Source: Tetragonia tetragonoides
Taxonomy: Eukaryota; Streptophyta; Magnoliopsida; Caryophyllales; Aizoaceae
Reading direction: 5' to 3'
Assembly (NCBI GenBank): GCA_038025085.1
Contig: CM076147.1
Span: 7,784,001 to 7,848,000 of the forward strand
DNA: 64,000 bases
This document shows positions 11,380 to 22,554 of this stretch, in pieces. Numbering within the stretch: the stretch's first letter is position 1; each line of letters opens with the position of its first letter. The notes below the pieces were generated by a model. It was not told the DNA's origin, did not search any database, and saw only the letters and a list, made by a program, of their open reading frames with translations. The translations under genes and the position numbers were made by a program.

Positions 11380-13040
11380 AAACGCACAGATGTCCTTGAA
11401 ATCATCATCTTTGGCTTGGTGAAATTGTTTTTAAGTTTTCACCATAACTGCCTTGCAAGGATATTTTGGAGAGGCTATACAGAATGTGTAATAATGGATG
11501 GAAGAATTAAGAAGATGCTAATCTGAATGACGATTTAGGTTTCACTTAGAAAGGATGGTGCAGTTAAAGAAAGGGATTAAAAGCCTTATTTGTAGAGGTC
11601 GTCTGTTCCATCAAAAATTTGGTGTTTTCCCTCCAAAAAAAATGAAGTTTATATTATTTTTCAACCCAAAATATTTGCGCCATACAAAATTTTGCTTCCA
11701 AAAATCAAGTCCATTTCATTTCCCGCCAAAAGAATCTAAAATAATATTACAAGTTTTCCCTCTCTCCCAATAAATTTATGTTGTTTTGATTCCCCCCTCA
11801 ATTTATTTGCTGTCCAAATATTCTCCTCCTAAAATTTTAAAAATGATTTGTTTTTTCCTCCACTAGAAGTCTGGAACTGCGTCGTGATCATTGTTGTTAC
11901 TATATTATTCAGTTAATATCCAATCATTTCTCCGAATTGGGACATCGCAAGAGTATTTGTTGTTCCTATAATTGGGTTAAAACATCAATAAAAATGCTTT
12001 GGGTATAGGGTTTAGTGTTTAGGTTTAGGATGTACAGTATTTATTCAAGTGTAACGGAATTTATAAAAATATTCCAAATGCAACACCATGGAATGGTTAA
12101 CCATGAGACAATTAGATATAACTATCACTCAAATGATTTTAGTCAATCTGAAATTTGATTTTAACCGTTTATATAATTATTACATTAGTTTTCTTAATGA
12201 CATATTATTGCACTAAAAAAACTTTAGTGTTAACACATTAGGGTCATTCAATATGATTACCTTTAGTATATTTATTGAAAGCAGCCAAAACTGCGAGATT
12301 GTTCACAATGAATTTGATCGTATAATAACAACTTTATTAATTCCGATATTTAGTGCATACTCCACGTAATCATCGTCACTAAAATGTACTCCACGAAGGA
12401 ACATAATAGAATCAAGATAGAATGCTCTCTTAATTAAGCTTGAAACGTACCGTTGTTGCTCTTCAAAGGCCATGAATTAAGAGATGAATTATTTAAATAG
12501 TTCAGGTTATATGTAGCAAAGTTTGATCATTTCTCTCATTTATAAACTTTAATAAACACTCTAGAATTTGATTAGGATCTTTCAAATTGATTAGCAATTT
12601 ATGAGTCTACATATAACTATGACCGAAATAATCTTAATCACTCTAGGATTTGAATTGGATAGTTTATATAACTATTTCATTACTTTTCTTAATATTTTGT
12701 TAGTTATTCTAATAAATAAACTTGGAAGTTTAATATTCATATATTACTAACGGAAGGGGCAGATAGACTTGGAAGTTGCCACTCTACACATTATAGTTCA
12801 CCTATTTCTCAACCAATAAGAGAGTATGACGAAAATTGAAATACATTTATTAGCTACAATATGACATTTCCTATTCATTGCAGAGCACTCATCTATGACT
12901 AAATGATGATATTCTTGGAACAATGCTTCAATGTCAGTCTTCAAAACTATTTTCAAATTAAAAACGTTATTGATTGAATAGATTGAGTAAGCTTTCCTAT
13001 CAATGTTATTTACAATGACTTACCTTTAACAATTATAATA
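11380..13040. other. AT-rich stretch, no gene seen
   Basis: No protein-like frame on either strand. About 30 bp near 12410-12440 resemble a piece of the insert at 49670-49710 in element B, perhaps fragments of the same dispersed repeat. Confidence 0.45.
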
Positions 13041-14268
13041 TCTATATATTAGAGGCATTTCTAACAGCATCGGAGGCGTCCATTCCTAAGCGAACCATTG
13101 TAATAAACTTTTAATAGAAATATAAATTAGAAATATAGGTTTTCGCATATAATATATAATAAAGTTGTACTTTCCTAAATCGTTAAACAATAGACTATTA
13201 GAGGTTTTTGTATAGAATATATACTACAATTATATTTTCCTAAATCTTTAAAGAGTAGACTATTAGATTTTTACTAGCATATAACTTTACTTCCATCACT
13301 TAAAAAATTATATTTAAATTTCTTCCACCATTGGAAAGAGTACGAAATACCCATTAAAATGAGACTCATTTGTAGTATGTGATGATTAAAAAATAAAGTA
13401 TAAGTATATAAAATATGCGAAATTTATTCAAAATAGGATGTGTCGACCTAAAAACGTAATTAGCTTGACACAACTAGGGAGTTGTAATGTCAAAAAAAAA
13501 AAAAAAAACAAACCAAGAAAAGTTACGTGTATTAATAATAGAAATTTAAAAAGCAATCACAAAGTATAATATAATAAAAAGAGTATGGGTAGAATAATGA
13601 AATAAACGACGAAACTAAAATGATTCTAGGTCCAATCTTTAATAGGAAACTTGACCATTGTCACGTATACTTTATAACTCTACGTAATAGACTGATCCCT
13701 GATGTCATTTTAGAGCTGCTATTTATATTCCCTTGAATTCTATAATTATTAATGTATACAAGTTTGAAAAAACAGTAAAAAAAGCATTAAAATTTGCTTT
13801 GCTATGCTAGGGTTTACATCTTAAACTTCTTTATTTTTTTTGAAAAGTATTTATGTATACATTATTACTCATTTAACCCGATTTTAGCATAAAAGAAGGA
13901 TCATGCATTTGGACGTTTAGTTGCACACTTACATCAACATAAGAGCATTAGCGTACCAACATCAAGTATAGAATGATTTTGAAACTATGGCCTCTGCTTG
14001 GATTATGTAATATATGGCATGAGTTAATTAAAAACTAATTGAAATTGGTGATAAGAGTTTAAATTATATGAGATGCCCCAATAAAGTATTAGTAATATTA
14101 TTATATGGCATTCATGATGCTAAATAAATTACATTAATATTTGTCCATATATCACAATTTTTTTTCAAAAGTGAAAATTACACTTTGATTTTTTGATGAG
14201 ATTAATAATCACGTTATTTACATTTTATTATATAATCCAGTCCGTGCAACGCACGGGCATCCACCTAG
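13041..14268 (+). mobile_element. Probable non-autonomous Helitron
   Basis: The right end has a hairpin (CCGTGC-AAC-GCACGG, 14242-14256) followed after a short AT-rich spacer by CTAG, then T: the Helitron 3' signature (hairpin, CTRR, insertion between A and T). The left end proposed here is TCTATATATTAGAGGC preceded by A, as in plant Helitrons that open TCTATA. There are no TIRs or target duplication. No Rep/helicase frame is present, so the copy would depend on other elements. The right end is the stronger evidence; the left is a best guess. Confidence 0.5.
13137..13268 (+). repeat. Two diverged tandem copies of a ~65-bp unit
   Basis: Each copy holds TTTTCCTAAATC-type and AGACTATTAGA blocks. 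Copy boundaries are near 13203/13204. It lies inside the probable Helitron. Confidence 0.5.
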
Positions 14269-14659
14269 TAATAAAGTATACAATATTAACCGAGAAGAGG
14301 CAATATTATAGATCATTTAAAAAAAATAAATTAAATTAAATAAATTTGTATATTTAAAATTAATTCCAGTACTGTTGCTTTATTTGAGGTTATATACCGT
14401 TTTTCTGAACCGATGCCAAACATTTAGAAAAAGGTTAAAACATTAATAGTATTTGCATTTTTATGGCCTTTTTAGGTAAAATCATCATTTATTCGTTAGA
14501 AGTGCGAAGTAGAAAATATGCTTGGAACAACGAAAAAACCATTTCGTATTCTAATACAGGCATTGTGGTTTGTATACAATGAATTAGTACGTCCAAATGA
14601 AGAAAGGTACTCTTTTTCTTGGTAACAACGGCATTGTAATTGTAAGGCGTTTTCCCTAC

Positions 14660-14764
14660 AGGCCTATAAATACAAGTTAAGATCCTCTGTTGTTATTGCC
14701 TCTGCTGTCTTTCTCTTCTCTCTATCTCTCGCCTCCAACCACCCAACACTCCCTGCCTATAAAT
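14660..14764 (+). promoter_or_regulatory. Paired TATA boxes upstream of F-box-like pseudogene
   Basis: Two copies of CCTATAAATAC lie about 95 bp apart (near 14660 and 14755) and flank a CT-rich tract, which looks like a plant core promoter and leader. They sit about 180-280 bp upstream of the first coding sequence at 14941. Confidence 0.4.
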
Positions 14765-14940
14765 ACCCTTGTCGGTGTTATATATTGATAATGCCTTACC
14801 ATTCACGTTTGGGAATCTAAAAGAATAATTTCTCTGATGCTCACGTAGCTATGGATTTTTATGTTCTAAAGTACCCCAACAATCACAATGAAGTTCTGTT
14901 AATTGACAAACATTAAATATGAAGTGCTGACCGATATAAT

Positions 14941-15740
14941 GTGCATAGTGGCACGTACGTCATTGCAGAATTTTGTCAGCATGAAGCTAATGTATATTCC
15001 GGTTTATTTATGATTTATGAAGCAAATATGATGTTAACAATTGTTAACTTGTTAACTCTAACATCCATTACAATAATCTACGGAAAACATGAACAAGTCA
15101 TACAAAATTTGTGCATCGATAGTGTACCTTCAAATCCCAATTTCGATTCGAGCCGTGACTCATTTCTTAACTAGTGCATCGAGGCGGATAACGTAAATGC
15201 AATGTTTTTTGAGGGGATGGTAAGGCACATCAATTTGAATTCCACAGTTTATTATTTAAAACGTTCATTTTTTTATTCTAATAATAAAATAACTAAACTT
15301 CCTATATTTTGTAGATAAAATACTTTGTGCAAAAACGATTTTCAGAGGGAGAACTTATGTTGGAACGAGCACACGACAGTGGACATCTGATGGCATGCTA
15401 TATGTGTAGCATTCTTTTAATGTGTAAGGGAGACGACTTATCTTTTCAAAGAGTGGTAGATTTGATGGGGAACACAGCGAAAGAGCTTGGAGGAGTGGGT
15501 ATTGTCATGTATCGGCAAAAGTTGCAGGATTATTGTCCCATATACGATCCTAGCTCTTATAGGCGGCCCCTCTTTTCATGGCCTTTGTTTAGATATGACA
15601 AAAATGAGGTCCACGACCCTGAGAGAAATTTGTTTGAAGATGACAATTATAATGCAACTTTGGAGGAGATTGGGCCCAAGTGTCCAGTTGTAAGTGCTAG
15701 GAGGTTATATTTTTCCAACAATTGGTATGACGTCATGTAA
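14941..15740 (+). pseudogene. F-box-like (At2g35280-type) pseudogene, two exons
   Basis: Exon 1 ends CIEADNVNAMFFEGM, followed by a GT...AG intron (about 15220-15314). Exon 2 opens IKYFVQKRFSEGELML and holds RAHDSGHLMACYMCSILLMCKG. This pattern (cysteine, N-x-AMFF-x-GM, then a repeat with GH-x-xAxY and an ILLxCKG tail) is that of plant F-box proteins of the At2g35280 type downstream of the F-box, which act in SCF ubiquitin ligases. A TAG lies just before CIEADN, and no F-box helix is visible at the N-terminus. The C-terminal part to 15740 is open. Family assignment is from pattern memory. Confidence 0.55.
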
Positions 15741-16261
15741 TTAATCGAAGGGAGCCCATAGTTGCATTTGAATTATTTGATGTTTTGTTCAAACGATTTT
15801 ATAAATTAGTTAATTTAATATATAAATTTATGTGCAATGACGATGACTCGAAAATAATATTATCTTATTATGATCAACGGAAGATATACTATCATGCTCC
15901 TTCTATTTGATCAAAACTTCTACGTGTTCTGCATGGTCATAGGGTCTGAGTAGGCAACACTTTTGGAAATCAACAAATTCTGTCATTGAGGTTCAGTAAC
16001 AATACATCAAATTAGTAACCAACAATAGTAGCTCAGGATGCATCACTATGTCCATAATAAAATTTATTCAGAAGTAAAAAAGGGCATAGATTTTTGTATT
16101 CCACCAGAAAGCACATTCACAGACAACACATTCACAATTGTAGCCACGTAGGTCATATTGCACTAAAGAAAACATTAACCATTGACCGTACTAAAGGTTC
16201 AACGAAACGGGGGAGGGGCTTCCAAAATAATAGCATTTCCCTTAAGACGACCACAACCATT
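15741..16261. other. No gene seen
   Basis: Region between the two convergent F-box-like remnants. No recognisable feature. Confidence 0.5.
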
Positions 16262-16990
16262 TTACATATTGCGTAGACATTTTTGGACGGCCTCGTCTCT
16301 GCCGAGAAAGTCTGCAAAAAGTATTAACTCGCGCCTACAAATATTACAAAGCTCCACCATATTTGCATTAGTACAACCTTCAATTTCAAGGCTTGGCCAA
16401 TGAAACTTCTTCATTTTAGATACCCAATGTGGGTTATAATAAGCGAGACTGTTTCTCGATGCTGCTAAACCCTCTTTCCCCAACTTCAAGCAAGCAGACT
16501 CCATTGTGGCATTGCATCTATAAAACTGCACAAGCCTTCACTTAGGAGGTAGAACAATTTGAGCATGTATTCCGCCCTTGCATGACCATGCTCAATCGCA
16601 AATCCCATCCACCACTCATCCAAATCAGGGTTGAAACACTTAAAATAATAGAGCTGCAGAACATTGAAAATAATTTGAAACCATTTAAATTAGTTAGTTA
16701 TACCAATCGATGATCAACAATCACAACAACATTTGATGAAAGACATACCATTCGTTTGAAGTACATAGCATCCGGGTTATGATTTTGACGCACTTGTGTA
16801 AAAACCACGTCATTGCAGTGCACAAATTTGGGTTATTATAGATATCGTTCCACCTCACCTTGCTCAAGACTGATTGTTGTAAACCAAGTACGTTCATTTT
16901 TATGCAACTACCAACAAGTATTCTCAAGCCATCAAAACGGAAAACATCATTTAGATACGTTTTGAATTTGTACCCAATGTTGCCTAACAA
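16262..16990 (-). pseudogene. F-box-like (At2g35280-type) pseudogene, minus strand
   Basis: Same architecture as 14941-15740 on the other strand. Exon 1 includes FRFDGLRILVGSCIKMNVLG and a frame-shifted NPDAMYFKRM at a donor GTATGT near 16748. A short intron follows, then LYYFKCFNPDLDEWWMGFAI and EHGHARAEYMLKLFYLLSEG. A second frameshift leads to a last frame ending near 16262 with cysteines (ELCNICRREL). Two frameshifts make it a pseudogene. It points toward the plus-strand copy, so the pair is convergent. Confidence 0.55.
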
Positions 16991-17092
16991 TTACGAAATA
17001 TAAATGAAAAGATAAATCCATTGCTCCTGTACATTAAATAATTCGCTCAGTCGGTGATGAAACTAAATATCATCGTTTCAGTCGCAATTAAT

Positions 17093-17101
17093 TTATTATT
17101 A
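17093..17101. repeat. 9-bp target-site duplication, left, MULE
   Basis: TTATTATTA, repeated exactly at 18161-18169. Nine bases is the Mutator-type length. Confidence 0.85.
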
Positions 17102-17271
17102 GGGATATTACACGTTGTACCCCTGTGGTTTGGCGAATTGCTTGTTGCGTCCGCATTTTATGTTTTTTATATGTCGTACCTCTGTGGTTAAACGTTAATG
17201 TATAGCGTATACAATTTTAACCTTTACTACCAATAACTTCATTAATTTAAAATTTTATGACTATTTTGCCC
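17102..17271 (+). repeat. Left TIR of MULE
   Basis: About 170 bp; pairs with 17991-18160 in inverse orientation. Confidence 0.85.
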
Positions 17272-17990
17272 TCCCAAAACCATACCAAAACTTCCATTAC
17301 CACCCTCAAATCAATTGCCCCTTTATCTCTCCTCAATCAAGAACACTTAAAGCTTTTCCTTCAACCCAAGATGCCTAGCAAACTTATTTTCACACACAAA
17401 CTCTCTCTGCCACCATTTTTTCTGTCAAACCATCAATTCTATAATTCTATCACAGCACCTTCATCTACCTTCAAGATCCATCAAGCTTTCTCTCTCACAC
17501 CCCCAACCTGCAAAATCGCCAAATAGTGAATGTTAATTGAGCAATAATTCATTGCCCTTTTAGAAAAAGTCCCAGCTTTATTTTCACCCTTCCCTTAATT
17601 ACCTTCTGAATTTCCTGCAGAATTGCAACTCAAAAGCTAAAATTTTTGACTCATTTCTTGGCACAAAGTGACCCAATGCATGTTTGAGGGAGTTGGGATT
17701 GAAACTTGTGATTGTGATTGTGGTGGGAGGAGAGAGAAAAGGAGGTGGAGAGTAAAGAGGAGGAGGGAGAGAGAAAGAGTGGAGGAGATGAGGTGAGAAG
17801 GGGAAGGGGGTATTGCTGAGGTTCAGGAGAAAGAAATAATGAGACTTGAGGTGAGGTGATGGCGTGGTGTTGGGTGGACAGTGGTGGGGTGGTGGTGAAG
17901 ATAAGTGTGGAGCGGCGGTGGTGGATTTGTGGTGTGGTGGAAGTGAGGGCCTTGTATACAATGAGAGAGAAAGTGGTATGGTTTTAGGTA

Positions 17991-18160
17991 GGGCAAAATG
18001 GTCGTAAAATTTTGAATGAATGGAGTAATTGGTAGTAAAGGTCAAAATTGTATATGCTGTACATTAACGTTTAATTACAAGGGTACGACATATACAAAAC
18101 ATAGAATGCGGACGCAGCAGATAATACGCCAAACCACAGAGGTATAGCGTGTAATATCCC
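17991..18160 (-). repeat. Right TIR of MULE
   Basis: Inverse complement of the left TIR with scattered mismatches. Ends CGTGTAATATCCC. Confidence 0.85.
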
Positions 18161-18169
18161 TTATTATTA
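18161..18169. repeat. 9-bp target-site duplication, right, MULE
   Basis: TTATTATTA, identical to 17093-17101. Confidence 0.85.
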
Positions 18170-18362
18170 TTTTCATACATATAAAAATAACTTGTACTTG
18201 AAAGAGATAAAACCCCACAAATAATCTCCACATTTTAGTTCAAATTTCGTCATAAGTTCATAATTTGATATTAATTAATGGGGGAGACGATTGCCCAAAT
18301 CTCAAACAATCCTTTCCGTTAATTAACGTGATTGTGTGTCTTATGTGAAAGATTCAATCATC

Positions 18363-18410
18363 GTCTTAAGTCAACAAGGAGAATGAGTCTTAAGTCAACA
18401 AGGAGAATGA
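18363..18410. repeat. 24-bp perfect tandem duplication
   Basis: Two adjacent copies of a 24-bp unit beginning GTCTTAAGTCAACAAGG. Confidence 0.8.
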
Positions 18411-18973
18411 ATGAACGATACACCCTTATTGTATTCACAATCTCTCACCTCTATTGAAAAAATCTCTCCTCCATTTTTAAAAGTACCAATAAGAGTAGGG
18501 GAGAGGTAGACACAATATTCAAGTGAGGGTCAATAAAACATTTTCCGTCAACAAATACTTAACATTGTCTTGAGGACTTGAGGTCCAAAAATTGTAACAA
18601 TAGAAAGTGTAAATTGACCAATGACCTATACATATGACTTATGAGTTACTCCATTGAGTATGGTGCACACCCAATTATTTACAAATTCTGGATTCGCAAT
18701 TAAATATGAGTAGTGTTTGGAATTTTTGTTAGGTATTTGGTAAGGGTGGAGTGTATGGGGGCCTAGAAAAGTAGAAATGGTGAAGTATTAATTTGAGGGG
18801 CTTTTTCCTGTTGTGTTAAGCATTGCCCCAATTTTCCAAGTACTCATTGTTCCTATATAACTAACCATGGTATACAACCTGTTTAATAGAGTACGGAATA
18901 AATTTTCAACTGTATAAATCCTATCATCAAACTTCAGTTCAGTTTGTTTAACCGTTATATAGCAACAATGGAC

Positions 18974-18985
18974 AGCAGCAACAGC

Positions 18986-19020
<35 letters not shown>
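18974..19020 (+). repeat. (CAG/CAA)n microsatellite within a short ORF
   Basis: In the frame starting ATG at 18968 the repeat reads as a run of Asn after MDSSNS. The frame closes at about 19095 after some 42 codons. Whether it is translated is unknown. Confidence 0.7.
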
Positions 19021-19022
<2 letters not shown>

Positions 19023-19092
19023 TAATAACCTATAGTTTCTCTCTCTACGTGAGGCGCAATATAGCTGAGACAGTTATCATACACCCCTGCCA

Positions 19093-19353
19093 TTGATGAC
19101 GACTCAAAACCGAAATTGTGCTACTACTGTTCCATTGAGAGCATTTCTTGGTATTAATCATCCTATTCCTGAGGATTCTGAGTTTATTAAAGAAGAAAAT
19201 TTGGAGGATTTGGGAGCTTATAGCTCTTTGTCGAGAGGGTTATCGGGATTTGAGGACTCAGTTGAGAGCTCTCGCCTGCAGGCTGCACGGAGACTTCTCA
19301 TGGTTCCGACACCGGGGACTGGGTCGACGGTGATAGGAAGTGGGTTGGTGTAA
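19093..19353 (+). other. Short ORF, unrecognised, abutting a Tat LTR
   Basis: 86 codons; holds LRAFLGINHPIPEDSEFIKE and LLMVPTPGTGSTVIGSGLV. Ends exactly where the minus-strand Tat LTR begins, so the frame was probably cut by that element. No family recognised. Confidence 0.25.
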
Positions 19354-20673
19354 GGACCCGGGATTTTTCCTCGTTCCATGGAGTGCGTCCTTATAGAAAA
19401 TTTGTAAGCTGGGGGCTTTAGATAAGTTCAAGGGACCATCGAGTTAGAAAAGCTTTTGAAAAGACTTGAATTGAATAAAAACCATGAAAGAGGTCACAAA
19501 TCTGCTATCGGCGTTTTATCGAAGGGACAAACCGAAGGGACAAAATCGAAGGGACAACCCAATAGCGCAATAAGTGAACTGATCATGTTTTTAGAAAGAC
19601 TCCCGCTCATATAAAACATATGAGTACCAAAGAATAAAGGTTTGGGAGTGAAGGTAAGAGGGGGGAAGGTGTTAGGCACCCAACTCGCCGGTTTTATGAC
19701 GACCTCTACTAACTCAAGTTTTCTTAATAATTTAATGACATGATTTCCACACAAACCGAATTAACAACCTAGAATTAGACTATTAATTGGTTCATCACAA
19801 GCATCACAACATTTATTATTAACCCTTATTTAGACATGCATTCGATTGGCAGGTTGAGCATCACAACGACTAGACATGCTTTGAAAGACAATATTCAGGA
19901 AACAATAAAAGACATGATTGACATGATATCTACATTTTGACTACTAGAATATAAACAGTTAAGCAATTAATTTAATTTGAGCCATTATGATCGGAGTTGA
20001 TACCTGAAGGCTATTTAGCAAATGAATAGTAAAGCAAGATCTCAAGTAAAGAAAGGGGGGGGGGGGGATCTCGGTGTCAATATTTCCGAGAATAGAATAG
20101 AATTGTTTATGGAAGAAAGAGGGAGAAGCTCAGAGTCAATACTACTGAGAATAGAGGGTGTCAACTACAGACTGTGTGATTTGAACTGAGGAAGGTCGTA
20201 TTTATAGAGAAGGGAATAGGGTTGGACGGGTGAAGGGTGGCTGAAATTCAGAGTTGGGCTTGAAAAAGATGGGCTTCAGAAGAATCTGCGAGCGCCGCTA
20301 GCGGCGCTGGCTGTAATTCCAGCGCCGCTGGCGGCTGTCAGCTTGCCATCTGGATGTTTGCCAGGCAATATCTCATTCGTTTCGGCTCCAAATTGGATTA
20401 TTTAAGATGTGTTGGAAAGCTTATTAGGTCTAGTTTCAAATGGCTTTGGTTTCAGGCCCAAATGTGTTGTGGATCTCGAGATATATCCAAAAGAGTAAGG
20501 AAGAGGTCAATTTTAGAGCACGCACTAATGTCGGGCTCGTAACGCCTTGGTTGGAAATGTGGTGTGGGCTCATGATATGTCATTGGAAAGCTATTATAAG
20601 AAGGAACCAGAAATATAAGGCTCACAAATTACATCAACCAAATGAACTCCAAGTATTCCGAAGGCGACATGCA
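19349..20673 (-). repeat. Tat-type LTR, minus strand
   Basis: The left edge TGTAAGGACCCGGG is the inverse complement of the LTR end shared with 30125, 31646 and 43901. Reading on the minus strand it has the same modules as LTRs A/B: GC palindromes (GCCGCTAGCGGC at 20294-20305, GCCGCTGGCGGC at 20324-20335), then a TATA box (rc of GTATTTATAG near 20200), then the conserved U5. The other boundary is uncertain (20673-20740) because the LTR start has diverged. No PBS is adjacent to the left, so it is either a solo LTR or the 3' LTR of an element extending to the right. A run of 13 G lies at 20056-20068. Confidence 0.7.
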
Positions 20674-20924
20674 GGATGCTGATGTGCACAGGGTGTGTGA
20701 AGGTGTACAATATGCATGCATATGAAGGCAAACCTGAGTTGGGACATGCATGCTCGTAGCGCGCTAAGATTTCATCTCTGTGAACACAAGAAAAATAAAG
20801 GTTATGGTTAGCAGGGCAAACATCGTTCGGAATAGTCTCAATGCCTGCAGGGGACCTGTATTCAGAGCAAATGAAAAGGTTAGTAACACTTTAAGAATGA
20901 TGAACGTAGAGTGCTTCAGCAAAC

Positions 20925-21455
20925 AATGACTAAACACCACTCGGTGGATGCTGAGATTCCGTCCCTGCACGAGAAACGAAAAGGTCGACGAGACAGCACA
21001 ATCAAAATGACGGCTGTAAATGGGAAATAACACTGGTGAGAGTGAATAGTATAAATGCTCTATTCTAAGAAAATAGTGACTAAGCACCACTCGGCGCATG
21101 CCGAGATTCCGTCCCTGCACGAGAAACAAAAAGTTCGATGAGACAGCGCGATCAAAATGACGGCTGTAAAATGGGGGTGAGAGTGAATAGTATAAATGCT
21201 TTATTCTAAGCAAACAGTGACTAATCACCACTCAGCGGATGCCGAGATTCCGTCCCTGCACGAGAAATGAAAAGGTCGACGAGACAACGCGATTAAAATG
21301 ACGGCTGTAAAATGGTTGTGAGAGTGAATAGTATAAATGCTTTATTCTAAGCAAATAGTGACTAATCACCACTCGGTGGATGTCGAGATTCCGTCCCTGT
21401 ACGAGAAACAAAAAGGTCGACGAGACAACGCGATCAAAATGACTGCTGTAAATGG
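20925..21455. repeat. Tandem repeat, 141-150 bp unit, about 3.7 copies
   Basis: The block GATTCCGTCCCTG(C/T)ACGAGAAA recurs at spacings of 150, 141 and 141 bp, with surrounding CACCACTCGG and CAAAATGACGGCTGTAAA blocks. It lies where the 3' untranslated region of a minus-strand Tat element ending in the adjacent LTR would be. Tat elements are known for tandem repeats there. Confidence 0.85.
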
Positions 21456-21589
21456 TTAAAACATATGAACAATTTAAATACAACAGTTTGAGAAATCATT
21501 GACTGAAACATATAAAAAAACAAAGGACAGCATAACCACATAAGTGATCGTTGAGTGACCCATAAAATGAACACTGGCTGTTTAAAACA

Positions 21590-21960
21590 TAATTTAGGAA
21601 AACTGGCTATCCTAAAAATAATGGACACTGGCTGCGCAACAATAATTTAGGAAAATTGGCTATCCTAAAAAAATAATAGACACTCGCTGTCCCAATTTAG
21701 GAAAATTGGCTATCCTAAAATAATAATGGACACTGGTTGTTCCAATTTTGGAAAATTGGCTATCCTAAAACAATAATGGACATTGGCTGTCCCAATTTAG
21801 GAAAATTGGCTATCCTAAAATAATAATGGACACTGGCTGTCCTAAATTAGGAAATTTGGCTATCCTAAAATAAAAATGGACACTGCCTGTCCCAATTAAG
21901 GAAAATTGGCTATCCTAAAATAATAATGGACACTGGCTGTCCCCAATAATTGACACTTGC
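21590..21960. repeat. Tandem repeat, 50-bp unit, about 7 copies
   Basis: GGAAAATTGGCTATCCTAAA recurs at 50-bp steps (GGC at 21658, 21708, 21758, 21808, 21858 and 21908; the first copy, at 21605, is 53 bp away). Each unit ends ATGGACACTGGCTGTCCCAA with few changes. Confidence 0.9.
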
Positions 21961-22554
21961 TGTCTAAACAAAGAGATAGTGCTAGAAGACCCACTGTGCT
22001 TTTTTTCTTTTTTCCTAAGAAATTGATTTCACCACTCCGGGTGATTAATATTATTGGAAAATACCTGGGTTTGTGTATTTGGGACCTGCAAAATAAATGG
22101 ATTAGTTTTACCTTATAATACTAGGTACCGTAGGGTGGGCCAAATGTCGAATTTTGAATTGGTGGGCCAAAGGGATTTGCTCCCTCGCGCTCGTTACCGG
22201 TCTTCGCCGCGAACAAACTGTGCGAAATTACGGTTCTTAGGCTGGAAAGGAAGTCGTGGGACAGTAGGGGGCTTGCGCGCTTGGATATTGTTGCAAGTTT
22301 ATTTCCATTTTTTGTTGTAGTCGGAAGGTCGCTTCTGGGGTTGATCATGAGTTCCGGGGTTGCTGGTTTCGATGGAGAGCGGGTACACTCAAACCTGCAG
22401 TGGAAATATGCACATAGGGAAAAGATGCAATAGACATGCCCGACCGACCATGACAAGATGCACAAGACATGACATAGTAACATGGACGGGGCAAAGGGGA
22501 ATTGACATGTAAACACGCAGGGACTTAAGACACTGAGAAATTATGTATACATGT
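21961..22554. other. No gene seen
   Basis: A short frame at 22054-22320 has no protein-like composition. Possibly the remaining internal part of the minus-strand Tat element. Confidence 0.4.

Larger units (their letters stand above)
17102..18160. mobile_element. Mutator-like element (non-autonomous, long TIR)
   Basis: Long terminal inverted repeats 17102-17271 and 17991-18160 both open GGGATATTACACG and align over about 170 bp with scattered mismatches. Flanked by a perfect 9-bp duplication. The 720-bp interior has no transposase. It is pyrimidine-rich on one strand and has two open frames (17257-17526 plus, 17599-18045 minus) of low complexity that I do not regard as genes. A captured host fragment (Pack-MULE) cannot be excluded. 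Confidence 0.85.

Noticed and set aside
17257..18045. Two open frames inside the MULE
   Set aside because: Low complexity (Ser/Pro/His/Thr) on a strand-biased core; no transposase motif.
19093..19353. Complete small protein gene
   Set aside because: Ends at an LTR border and lacks any recognised domain; kept only as an unassigned ORF.
20738..20742. GTTGG as right target duplication of the minus-strand LTR at 19349
   Set aside because: Matches 19344-19348 but the adjoining bases do not end in a plausible LTR terminus; chance match likely.
20925..21960. Repeats considered as a CRISPR array
   Set aside because: Direct tandem repeats without unique spacers, in plant DNA; not CRISPR.
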